A stretch of DNA of 64,000 nucleotides from Niastella koreensis GR20-10 (GTDB lineage: Bacteria > Bacteroidota > Bacteroidia > Chitinophagales > Chitinophagaceae): NCBI RefSeq assembly GCF_000246855.1, contig NC_016609.1, positions 3,658,001-3,722,000 of the forward strand, written 5' to 3'. Below are positions 35,001 through 44,500 of the stretch, piece by piece. The translations under genes and the position numbers were made by a program. The notes below the pieces were generated by a model. The model had not been told where the DNA came from and searched no databases. It worked only from the letters and a program-made list of their open reading frames with translations. Within the stretch, counting starts at the first letter, position 1. Each line of letters begins with the position of its first letter.

Positions 35001-37695
35001 CTACTGCATCTTTATAATTATCTATCGCTTCCATTTGCCTGTCCCACAAATTACTTGGTCTTAAGCTTTCCAGTTTCTGCAGCTTGCAATACTCCGGGTG
35101 ATAAGGTAATAATGCTTCAGCCCAGCTGGTGCGGAAATTTTGAGTATACTCAACGCGGGAAAGGGTATTGGGCGCTACCATCATATCGCTGTTCGCATTG
35201 TACACTTTATCGGGCTGACCGGCAGCATCCAGGTAATTCACCTCATCCAACTGGAATGCGGGTATAAAGCTGAGCGAATCCTCGGGATCTACCCAGAAAA
35301 TATTAAACTTATCCTGCCTTTTCGCATAGGTGGTATCTGCATACTGCCCATAAGGCGGGGTCATATCCTGCAACATTGCGTTGCGGATATCGTTGTCGGC
35401 CGATGCGCTGTCGCCGCACAGGGAATTACAACCATCAACAGCACTCTGGTAGGCAGCGTTTATCTGATCGGTATACGATGCCACTTCATCGGCAGGGATG
35501 TTTGCCTGGGAAATAAAATTAGCCTTGAACTGCTCCAGTGTGCCCACGCTGGCGCGGCATTTGGCGCAATCAGGTTCGCAATCGGTAGTTGTCTGGGCTA
35601 TTATCGAGCGTTGTTCATCTATAAAATCCTGCATGGAGCGGCAGGTATTATTAGGCATGTACACACTGTCGCGGTAATAATTAAACCCATCGCGGCTTAC
35701 CGTTAACCGTTTGGTGATCTGGTAATTTCCTGGCGCCAGCGGCAGGTTGAACGCCAGGTTCATCGGTGACGGATTGCACGAAGGCGTAATGGCGCCCAAT
35801 GAAAAATTGTGCAATACGGTATCATACGGTTTTCCGCCCGGCAATAACTGGTTGTTGCAATTATCGGTAATGGTTATCTCCAGGTCGTACAAACAGGTAT
35901 AACAAATATTCTGGTTGTCGCAATTCTTGTCTATGAGCGAAGCAGGATCGAGCTTGTAGTTGAAGGCAAAGTTACCGGCTGCTGAAACAAGTAACGATTT
36001 CTGGTTCACCATGCTCCAGTTCTCCAGGAAGCGTGTACCCGAATCAGCCAGGTTTTCGGTAACATTGGCGCTGTCATACGATGCCAGCGGCGCCAGGCTG
36101 GTGGGCGCCACCCCTGCCAGTCCGGTAGCAATGGTACGGCCATGCATATCTACATAACTGATGCTGAACTGCCCGTTGGCATCCTGCACCATGTTCTTGA
36201 AGTAATGCGAATGATCGCCCACATCGGTGCCAAACAAGGCATCGATCTCCCCCTGATCGGGTGACCCATAAAAATATTTTGTTTCATGGCCGCTGCCTAA
36301 CTGGTAGTCTTTTCCTACCCCACCCTGGCGGCTGATGCGGCCGGTATTATCGGGCGTATATTCTGTTTCCGTATACGGATATTTTTCAGCATTGGGAATG
36401 AACTGGTTCATCCCGATGGTTTTATTGGGGTTGTTGGCTGAATAATATAAACTGGCGCCCGAACTGTCCACCATTTCCTTTCCATGGGCGTTGCAATACA
36501 TGTCGGGGCTGTACAGCGAATCGTAATCGCTTTTATAATATTCAGGGTTATTGATGCTTCTGTTGAAACCAGCGGTATACTGAATTACATTTTGTAAGGA
36601 TGGCGCCGGCATTACCTGGATGGCAGGCCGGCCCTGGTAATCATAAAAAGTTTCGGCCGCAATCGTTTTATTATTGGTATTGTCTTTGGTCACTGTTTGA
36701 CGGCTGCGCAGACTGCCATCGAAATACTGCACTACCACTTTTCTTTTTCCTTCTTCTGCAAAGCTGATGCTCGACTGCCAGTTCAGCATCCGTTCATGAC
36801 CGGTAAAATCAAACTGACCCATTACAGAAGTCGCGGCATCTGAACTCCAGGTGGCATTCAGCACCGAATTGGCTTTACCCAGTTGCACCGGACGCACCCG
36901 GATGAACAGGGTACCATTGTTGTCGTACATCAATGGAATGTTGTATGAGTTGCCGGTAGTGCTTACACGGGTGGCATTGTTATAAAAGATCAACGCCGGA
37001 TCAAAGGCATATGGAGGATCTTTCTTCCTGTACCTGCCCAATGCAGATATGTCAATGTACGCCCATTCCAGGTCGTACTGATCGGCGCCCCGGACTGCAG
37101 TCCAGCTTACCGGCAATTCATCTGCGTTGGGATCAACGGATGCCGGCAGGTTGATACTGGCCACGGTATTGGAACAGGAGAAGGTGTATTTTGGCCGGGC
37201 AGTCAGCTGGTTTTCGACCAGCAATACAGACGCCACATCCCAGGTTGCTCCCTGCACATCCACGTTCAATATTTTTACCGTCACTTTTCTGCCGCCGTAA
37301 AAAACGAAGTTATTACGGGCGTTATAGGTTTGCCCGGTATCATACGTAACGGTAAACGTTTTTACCACCGAGGCGGTATCGGTGCCATTGTCATAGGCTA
37401 TCGATAACGTTACATTGGCGGTAAATGCCGTACGCATGTATATATTGGAGGCTTCATTTATTTTCAGCGTGATCACGTTCTGTACAGAATAGCCGGTATC
37501 TACCCCAATGGCTGCTGCATTGAAGAATGCCGAGTCTTCTACGGTAACCGCAGAATCCTTGTGCACCTGGCTTTTGCTGCCATCGAGCACGGCCCTTGCT
37601 ACAACGCCGCCGCCACCGTCGCCTGCACGGGCCACGGCCACACTACAAATAAAGCCGATCAGTAATATTATGCGGAAAAAGGAATGGGTCTGCAT
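29041..37695 (-). CDS. Giant RHS protein with zinc-protease-like tip
   Basis: 2884 aa with Sec signal (about 1-24). Order: beta-rich N-region (30-300); a segment like the N-part of Bacteroidota RHS proteins (about 330-560); a Cys-rich stretch (about 580-780, with CDNQNICYTC and DCEPDCAKC); a helical region; about six repeats of the QTxDGGYxxxG type (about 1370-1720), resembling a beta-propeller; YD repeats (about 1880-2600: YYYDQAGNLIRT, YDRLGRLS, YDDIGRITEVG); the RHS boundary GYNTFGGNPIWFSDVNGD near 2620; and a tip of about 257 aa. The tip has H2806-E-x-x-G-H2811 and Glu2831 in MENAYNR, a plausible third zinc ligand. The shell probably cages or delivers the tip; protease activity is inference. 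Confidence 0.85.
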   Translation of the reverse strand: MQTHSFFRIILLIGFICSVAVARAGDGGGGVVARAVLDGSKSQVHKDSAVTVEDSAFFNAAAIGVDTGYSVQNVITLKINEASNIYMRTAFTANVTLSIAYDNGTDTASVVKTFTVTYDTGQTYNARNNFVFYGGRKVTVKILNVDVQGATWDVASVLLVENQLTARPKYTFSCSNTVASINLPASVDPNADELPVSWTAVRGADQYDLEWAYIDISALGRYRKKDPPYAFDPALIFYNNATRVSTTGNSYNIPLMYDNNGTLFIRVRPVQLGKANSVLNATWSSDAATSVMGQFDFTGHERMLNWQSSISFAEEGKRKVVVQYFDGSLRSRQTVTKDNTNNKTIAAETFYDYQGRPAIQVMPAPSLQNVIQYTAGFNRSINNPEYYKSDYDSLYSPDMYCNAHGKEMVDSSGASLYYSANNPNKTIGMNQFIPNAEKYPYTETEYTPDNTGRISRQGGVGKDYQLGSGHETKYFYGSPDQGEIDALFGTDVGDHSHYFKNMVQDANGQFSISYVDMHGRTIATGLAGVAPTSLAPLASYDSANVTENLADSGTRFLENWSMVNQKSLLVSAAGNFAFNYKLDPASLIDKNCDNQNICYTCLYDLEITITDNCNNQLLPGGKPYDTVLHNFSLGAITPSCNPSPMNLAFNLPLAPGNYQITKRLTVSRDGFNYYRDSVYMPNNTCRSMQDFIDEQRSIIAQTTTDCEPDCAKCRASVGTLEQFKANFISQANIPADEVASYTDQINAAYQSAVDGCNSLCGDSASADNDIRNAMLQDMTPPYGQYADTTYAKRQDKFNIFWVDPEDSLSFIPAFQLDEVNYLDAAGQPDKVYNANSDMMVAPNTLSRVEYTQNFRTSWAEALLPYHPEYCKLQKLESLRPSNLWDRQMEAIDNYKDAVAGGYLNPTNIGAPYEYGPFVTGNRDPLLVLEPGLKGALEDKLKKYLVTNTGKTINIWAMANIVTKCDQANTGGCTDYYINKANDFDLNWCDGDLDMAWIAFRNLYLQVKQDIVNDLISKVTCTPVSPAYAKMPTRKELITAKYKPEFNDNIKTVLSETTPKLDYGSDASSVSQAKSDAQNQLNAQYDKNVDYLAGQWYTQLAPCYRNNGNDLNDVIIPLMKRLCRQACDQDHLFGASSLPGTAVLDGTSYHSFKDIIDGYNSTHGIASDSMECSADNITVPGPYDKQPVYFNKPVYDKPADCECELLNSLYIQYKNIKGLGRRYASFAAYLNKTRGVNMSDANLQILLNACNNTTVPGDAGNACTYLKEPILLDAGLQCNSTDVCTNCVVVNNLYQSYKQQYPNDTPRITELDDTIQVKKNIFFQNYMNNRLGFAKQAWEYLMFMQECSDSAQNINTIHYCTDERVGNLYFTEGNALGKLQDIQPTPDGGYILTGSVSVTGVSRDGILVKTDSLGRKQWAKYYGGLGSDSLVRVRRTSDNGYIAVGTTHSGRYSTGALWIMKVTSDGLTSWTKTIGFNTPFGEHGYDVIQTSDGGYAALGIYNQHAGHGEFLLARLQSNGNLNWVRRFGTSRLQNNSTVCIPNETDSISYNGVPSYGLLEQEDTLLVSGAAYDPNLGDRYFGVIHKVNKNNGNLMRSWHYADGADTTRSCWFRDIYATENGYMVMVNSAQQLGTVNAQVGVMNLTKNGDVVSYKRFNIPAGSNRMVTSSVFPVADGGYMVAQTGNNSTHITWQKVDASGALVWTNQTNLTGTQTVGRISQNSNGRFTMAGDNNQQMLVLALTPGASCYDQEISLGATDEIVSRVPWAIGVDESVSPMYTDTTLTGIAIDLRDSTLVCAGGGQCYDDYEGPTLCGRSEPAVPPLQVDYEGACSDSTFFAVSKGTELYKTYTDSLTGAFERNYTEKCLQAYRYESFTVTYTKREYHYTLYYYDQAGNLIRTVAPAGVHLADTVQVRLARAAGTALVPAHTMYTDYRYNTLNQVVAQHSPDGGTSNFWYDRLGRLSISQNAKQYDSTQYSYTKYDDIGRITEVGQLTSSTAMADATSRDKGSLDTWLANAAGTAEQITRTVYDLEYTPVRYYLMAHNLRNRVVRTCLYNTAANLSQDKATTSTYYSYDILGNVDTLLQDYQYGNMLLTSNRFKKIAYDFDLVSGKVNQVSYQAGQPDAFYHRYVYDAENRITNVLTSADSINWDNDAYYQYYDHGPLARAIIGEQQVQGINYAYNLQGWMKMINPDVNTDPAYTLKADGSTGSVVGKTAYNVMLNYFKGDYKAISGAASQDANVKLGTEYRPLYNGNISSMAVNIDALHNPLLYNYQYDQLNRLVAMDAWKKNSNDWSDISKLNGDFQERVSYDANGNILTYHRNGNTAGGKPLDMDKLTYSYKPNTNQLDNVYDTVPDGNYDADIDAQAAGNYEYDRIGNLVKDNKEGITKVNWTVYGKISRIVKGDSVDICYTYGPDGNRISKTVIKKNSTDTARTWYVRDATGNVMSVYESGKPAVHDGHLTQTEVHLYGSSRLGVLRRSVNVDTIPPTPDNSLPLLGTRLNVNFGRGDKLFELGNHLGNVLVTVNDKKLGVSSNNSTIDYFNPQVVTAQDYYPYGMVQPGRSVNVDGYRYGFNGQEKSDEVAQGSTTALFWEYDSRIGRRWNIDPKPNVGLSGYNTFGGNPIWFSDVNGDKTDTLGGIDPGSAEELKCTILETFKGPGKENLRGLFKLEGNDFATIDDRDFAKAIKNLSWDDQVIAYGYYSAINSKERHTVEVIDINQKYSAAYADYIKEGVNMEDSYKEVKGTGVDVDFAFGGGFNIPDTRQGHKDGDTYTLLVNNSAAKINDYQTTYIAGSAMTINPSLALLSVHEILGHVLGRAPNSPTWKTNDAVQMENAYNRSQNPSNSIIPWRNGAAHGGAVDYEKANDIPAHIKSGLFNLKVSQFRPR

Positions 37696-37736
37696 GTGCG
37701 TCTTGTTTTATTCCGGTACTGGTTATGATCTTAAGG

Positions 37737-38501
37737 TTATAATTTTGGCGATGCCAGAAAGATCTGGTAATCTTTATACTTTTCCGTTGGCTGGTATTTA
37801 CCCTGGCCAAGCCGGGTAAAATAGGGTGAGCCGCTAAACAGTTCTTCGGTAAATTGGCCCTGGCAGTATTGACTGAACACAATCTCTACGCGTCCTTCCG
37901 GCTGATAGGGGCCACCATTGCCCCCATCCACCATCTGGTCTTTGTCCACAAGTCCTTCGGTATACATATCATACACCACTTTTTGCAAATAGCCGGTTTG
38001 CTCATTAATGGTCATGGTAACATTTTTATACGCCTGCCCGGGAGGAAAGGCCATGTTCAGGGTAGCTACCCCACCGGTACGGGTTACCCGTGTACGCAGG
38101 CCCTCGAAGTTGCCGAGCGCTGAATCGAGCGCCGCCACCGGATCGGCCAGCTGCGACTGAGTTGGGGTGGTTAAATAAATAAGCTTTTCGCCTTTATGCA
38201 CCTGGATGGTGTATTGATCGTTGGTGACCGTTTCCACATCTTCCAGTAAAAACCGTACGTGATTCCTGTTCATGGCCACATCGCCCGACATGGTATCGAT
38301 GTAATTATCTGGTTGATTTTTATTGGCATACCGGTACAGCACATGAAAGCTCAGGAAGTTGGCCGACCTGTACGCCTGCTGAACCTGTTGCATGAACTGT
38401 TTTACCGCATTGGTACTGTCTGCCGCATCAGATGCAGTTGCAACAAAGCAACCAGCCAATAGCAGGACAAAAATCTTATTCATATTAAACCACTTTTTCA
38501 T
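37737..38501 (-). CDS. LolA-like exported protein
   Basis: 254 aa, between the two giants (29 and 41 nt gaps). The signal peptide could begin at Met1 or Met7 (38483) and ends near ASDAAD. The mature chain alternates long amphipathic strands: FLSFHVLYRY, DVAMNRNHVRFLLE, LIYLTTPTQSQ, VTMTINEQTGYLQKVVYDMY, which resembles the LolA/LppX half-barrel fold that carries hydrophobic ligands. No family-specific motif is certain. Its place inside the operon suggests a periplasmic helper for one of the giants (inference). Confidence 0.6.
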   Translation of the reverse strand: MKKWFNMNKIFVLLLAGCFVATASDAADSTNAVKQFMQQVQQAYRSANFLSFHVLYRYANKNQPDNYIDTMSGDVAMNRNHVRFLLEDVETVTNDQYTIQVHKGEKLIYLTTPTQSQLADPVAALDSALGNFEGLRTRVTRTGGVATLNMAFPPGQAYKNVTMTINEQTGYLQKVVYDMYTEGLVDKDQMVDGGNGGPYQPEGRVEIVFSQYCQGQFTEELFSGSPYFTRLGQGKYQPTEKYKDYQIFLASPKL

Positions 38502-38530
38502 TGCTCATTATTTATTCCACATTCTTAATT

Positions 38531-41500
38531 CTATTGTTCTTTCGACAGGGCGCTTCTGCTTTCTTTTATCGTTTGTACACCACGCTCTGTTTCTTTTTTC
38601 ACCCGCACCAGCGTTCCATCATCGTCATATTCATAAAAGGTAGCGTAATTGTTCTCATCCAGCTCTGCCATCAACCGCAGGTTCACGGCATTGTATACGA
38701 ATGATTTCATTTGTGCATTGAACGGATGAATACGGATATCGTCGAAATAAGTAGTGGCCGAATCGGAAGCCGTAAGGGTTACCTTCATTTGGGTAGCATT
38801 GGCCGGAATATCTACTACTGATTCGTACCGTTGCCAGCCTTCTACCAGGTTACCCGAAGGGTTCAGCGTAATATTATTTGTACTGCCGCCTACGGTAAAG
38901 CTCACCACAATGTGGTTACGGGTATAGCCTTTACACAAACAGCTGTTGTCTTCTTTTACCCAACCGCCAATGAGCACTTTTTTACCGGCTATAGGTGCAA
39001 AGCTGGGCACAATGGTGCTTTTTGAAGCCTTCATGCCTTTTAATTTGTCGCCACAGGCGTCGGACTTCATGTTAGCCGTGAGCTGGGGCACTATTTCATC
39101 CGAAGCCACCTGCAGATCGGCCGTAATACCTACACCGGTATTTACATCCACCTTCAAACTATACAGTCCCGTATGCGCCTGTGCGGTGGTGAAACCGGTT
39201 TTGAACGCTGAGAAGTCGAATGGTTTGGCAACAGGACAGGCATTGTCGCAGGTATTTGTTTCAAAACCATAATCTTCAAACCCTTCATAGGCGCCTTCCT
39301 GGTAATGGCTGTTTTGTAATACGGCTGTCGGCAGGGTTAATCCATAACCATAGATGCCTGCATTGTACCGGCCCAACGGATCTTTATTCTCCAGCTCAAA
39401 CCCTTTGCGGTTAAACAGGGTGGTTTGACTGTTCCATACCCAACGGGTGGTATCATAAGAAGGCACCCACTGGTTGTTCTGCAAGATCCAGAACGGAGCA
39501 AAGTCTTTTATTACACCATTGGTACGGGTATCGATGGGTTGCGATGGATCAGATTCCATACGGCGGCCATAATATACATAGCCACGCAGCGGACGGAAAT
39601 TACCCAGGATCCCGTATTGATATGGGTTAACGGTTGTATCGGTAATAGCGCTGTAACAACCGCTGTTGTTTACATCTGTACATGTTCTGGTAGAATTATA
39701 CCTTACTTCCAAACCAAAAGTATCGGGCGTTGGCGGATGCATCACATATGTTACTTCTATCACCGGCCACTTGGCAGGGTCAGCATATTTCTGCGAATAC
39801 CAGGTTGAATAATAGTTTCCATAACCACTTTGCAGATAACCCGGTGGTTCTACAAACTCGCCAAATGCACATTTTGAAGTATCGGCATGGAAGCCGGTTG
39901 CACCTTGTGTAAGCATGAACGACGTAGCCGTATAGGTACCGATCCGGTAGCCATCCACATATTCTTTTACATCGATGGTATCGTTCTGGAAGGGCACAGT
40001 TCTTTTTACTTCGCGGTGCCAGTCACTGTTATATACCTCTTCATGGTAACCAGACAATGGAATGGGTGAATACCAGCCGGCAACCAGCGATATGCTCAGG
40101 TTATCAACAGGATTTACCGAGTTGGCGTTTGGCCACATGGTTTGTTTATGTCCGCGTTGATCGGCCTGCAACAACAGTCTGGCCGACAAGACCTCGGCGC
40201 TCTCAGGCACATCATCATGTATTTTACTGAAATCCATAATGGCCAGTGCATTCCGCTCATATCCGCCCAGGTTAAGGTTGTTCTCCGTGATCAATCTGTC
40301 TGAAGCAGAGTCGATCACCGTTAACGAATCTTTGAAAGTAGGACAGGTTTGTGTTGATAGCAGGCTTGCTGAGAAATTCGGCGCTATGCGTACCGTAACC
40401 GTATCAGGCGACGGCGTATCTACATGGGCCTTTTTGAAGATCACGCCATCGGGCGTACAACTGCCTACCGTATAATCGTAGTAGGAGGCACTGGAAGACA
40501 TCCGACGGTACAGTTGTACCATCATGTTCCCGATATAACACTCATACACTGTTTTTGAGGGATCGGCTGATACCGGTTTAAATAACTCGTTCTTATTATT
40601 ATTCAACAAAGAACATTTGGTTATATCAAAGCCGGGGATCTCTGCCGCTATGGCACCAACCGTTTTATAGTCGCTGAAGTCGTATACAAATAATTCATTG
40701 TTTTTTATGAGGTGATCAAAGAACGGCAGCATACAACCGCAGGCTTCTTCTGCAAATTTGGCTGAATCACTATTGGTAGCTATGCAGCTCTTGGTGAGGT
40801 CAGTTTTTCTTTTATCGGCCACTTTCCAGTATTGCGCCATTTCACTGGCGTCGGCAGTCACCACATGGGTGGCGGTATCAAACACCAGGTGATAGTTATT
40901 GTCTGTACCCATGCGCAAAGGACTGCGCAACGAGGTTACCGAACCTACGGAACCATTTATATTCCGGTGGCCCGAGCGGATCACTTTCAGCGTAACATCG
41001 TTCCCCGAGAACGCCATACCGTTCTTGTCAACCAGGTATAATTGCGGAGCGCCGCCGTGTACCAGGTTGCTGTCTATCACCCATAATTTATAACTGTCAG
41101 CAAAGCTCGCTGTATCACCAATTGCACAGCCTGTAGCCCCGTAAGACTCCTTACTGTATACCAGCAGTTCATCGCCGCCTATCAGGTATTCGGTTGCATC
41201 GTGGCCATTCAGGCCATAGGTTATTTTGCCATTTCTCACCTGCAGATGCATCAGCAGGGCGTCGATGTTCTGGTAAGCCGGCCCAATGCCCTTATATACC
41301 CAGTGTGAAGGATAGCTAAACTGGTAAATGGGATCGTTAAATTCATTTTGCGTTCTCGTAAGCAGCGGGTCGCCCGTTTCTGCATCGTACATCATATTTT
41401 TTGTACTCACCTTACTTCCCTTTTCAATATGCACCACACTGTCTATGATCCCGTACCGGTAGATCACTTTTGTCATGGCTGCCGAGCGGAACTGGGTGGT

Positions 41501-44500
41501 CTCTTTCTGGTACATCGGGATCAGGCTTGGCACCACTGCAGGCGGCGTAGGTGGTGTAGGCGGCGCAGGTAAAGTGAAAATGTCAACATTCGCTTCTGCA
41601 TTGGCGCCAATGGTCACCGAAGTCTGGTCACGCATATCGGCCATCAATTCCACATCTTTACCGATGATCGCGGTTGTATCTATCGTGCCATCCGGACTGA
41701 TGGTGGTTACCACGTTATTCAGCTTCTTAGCGGTCACCGCATTATTATCAACGCGGTAAAAATTCTCGGTATAGCTGATAAGCCCTACCGAATCGTTCTC
41801 TGAATAGGTGGCTTCCGAACGAAGCTTTCCATTCATATCGTTCAACTCCACTTTAAAACCCTGCGAAACGGTGAGATAATTTTTGGCATCGATGCGCAGG
41901 AAGTTCCTCAGCGCAGGTTTATATCTTTTTTTGGTATCGTTATCAAATACCGAGTAGTCCCAGAGTGTGGGGAAATCATAGGTTGTAAAGAACCTCGATT
42001 CGGTATAGCCATTGGCTGAACGGGTTTTATTGGTATGAATACTTCTTACCCGCACATTGCGATAACCGATGGATGCACCGGGGAAAAACGCTTCACCCAA
42101 TGGTTCTTCACTATACATGGCGGCAGCGGGGGCCATTACAGATATTTTTTCCTGGTATTCTATTGGCAGATGGAAAGGATTTTCTTCGGCGCCTATCGCA
42201 GGTTCCCAGGCAGCTACCCCACTACTGATGCGGGTGGGCACCCCATTTACATTCTCCACCATGGTATAATCGTAATGCTGACCATAGATGGCCTGTTGCT
42301 GCTTCTTATCTTTCAACCGCGTCATTTTATCCCACGAGTCGTAAATAAGAACAGATTTTACGCGAATGCCACCGCCGAGTTTCTTCAGGGCAGGGCTATT
42401 TAACCGTACATAAGAACGGGCCAGCGTGGTGTGAGCAGCAAGCATATTTAATCTGGCATTGTCAAAGCCATTAATTACTGTTTTTACAAATGGCATTAAG
42501 GGAACAAAATTGGTTACAGCCGTGAGCACATTGAATTTATCACCAGGTTCCCTGTCAGGGTCTACTTTGGAAGGCAGGTTCAACTTCACAAAATTAATGG
42601 CAGCCTGGGCCAGCGGACTATAACCTCCGCTGCCATCGCCGGCTTTGCTCACGCCGGCTACTTTGATCCACATGATATTGGGATCGCTGGTCATGCCATA
42701 CCATTTACCATTATTGTAAGCCAGATCTGGGTCTGCATAACAGGAAATATATTCCGGACCGGAGCCCCATTGGTCAGTGGGCATATTTACAGCCATCCGG
42801 AAATACAATTTCTTCAACCCATCCAGGTACCGGGCAAACAGCTCCTGGTCGCTTTTTACCCGAACGGGAATTTGCACAAAAGCAAAAAGGTTATCAGTGA
42901 TCTTTAAAAATGGGTCCTGTGTATACAGGCTGTTATCATTACTCAACGTTTTTGACGAGCCAAAGCCTGTCAGCTGCATCATCTGGGTGGCACGCCTGTT
43001 TTGCACATACCCATAATCGTCACTTTCATACTTCACTTTAATTGCTCCGCCTGAAGGCAGTTTAATGGAATCCATGGTCCAGGCGGCGGCATTGTAAGCA
43101 GCCAGTGCACTATCCTGTAAAGCATAAGGATAATCAGCATTTGATACCGGAATGCCATTTATGATCCCTGGGTTTTGCCGGGGATCTTTATAGGTACCCC
43201 ATTTATCGGTTGCATTGGTTATGTAGCGCGGGTTATTATTATGATAATAGAACTCATAAGGATTGAGCCTTCCTTTATCATTGTTATTATAGGTAAACCA
43301 GATCCTTTTCAGGGTCAATTTACCCGAGTCGTTACCCATGCCTTTGAACTTGTTTATACCCCGGCACAACTCATACGTATAATCAAAGTGTACTGTTTTT
43401 ATAGGAGTGGCGCCTGTACCCTTCGCTAAAAAGTCAGCCTTTGAATACAGGTTGATCTCTTTCAGGCAATAGGCTTTTCTATTATTTACCTTGGTACCAT
43501 CTTCATGAATGGCCAGCAGGTCTTCGCGGTCCTGCAGGGTAAAGGTGGCGATCATGGTCTTTGACTCAATAGAATGCAGGTACCACAATTCTTTTTTACC
43601 ACTGATATAATTCGCCTTATCGTCACGGCTATAGGTTTTCAATCCTTCCGCATAATTGGCGCTATCGCTGTAAGGCGCCCGCCATTCGTACGGACTGGCA
43701 ATACCCGCAGTTTTTGAATAATTGAATCGCACCGCATCGCCCTGGTCATCATCACTGATCCCATTACCTGTGATATCAACATAGTCGGGTGATAAAATGC
43801 CTGTCAACAGGAAGGAGTGGGCATAGGCCGGGATCTCCTGGCGGCTGTAATAGCCCTGCTTGCCGCTGGTGTTTTGCGTACTGTTTTCAACCCCGCTAAA
43901 AGCAGTCAACCCCGTGAGATTATTGCCATGACCATTCTCAACAGAAAAGCTCACTTCTTTTTGCTCGAGGTTATATACCGGAATACCATATACGTACCGG
44001 CGGCCATCCGGGTTCAATACATCTATTTCCGAAATGTGACTGCTTTTACGGAAATTATTCACCCGGTCTTCACGGGTAATCACATTATCCACAATGGCCG
44101 TATCGGTAAATACAGGAGGATAATAGTTCTTTATATTGATCGTATCCTTATCGCCCGAATTATTCCCCTTAGTGAAATCTTTAGTGTGATCTCCACTGGG
44201 CGTTCTCCAGAAAAGATGCACATAAGCAAAGCCGTTCCCACCCAATTCCAGGTATTCTATTCTCAGCTTATAAAAATGGCCTGCGATCAGGTTCAACTTT
44301 GTTTGTTGCCAGTTTGAGTTGGCCCGGGGTTTCCAGTTGTCTATCACCAGAGAATCATCAACCCACATCCGGATCCTGTCGTCCACCACTACACCAAAAT
44401 CATAGGTACCGGTTTCGGGCGCTCTCAGGCGGCCCAGCCAGCGGGCGGTAAAATTATCAGCCGGGAAACCATGCTTAATCTCAATATCCTTATGGCCAGA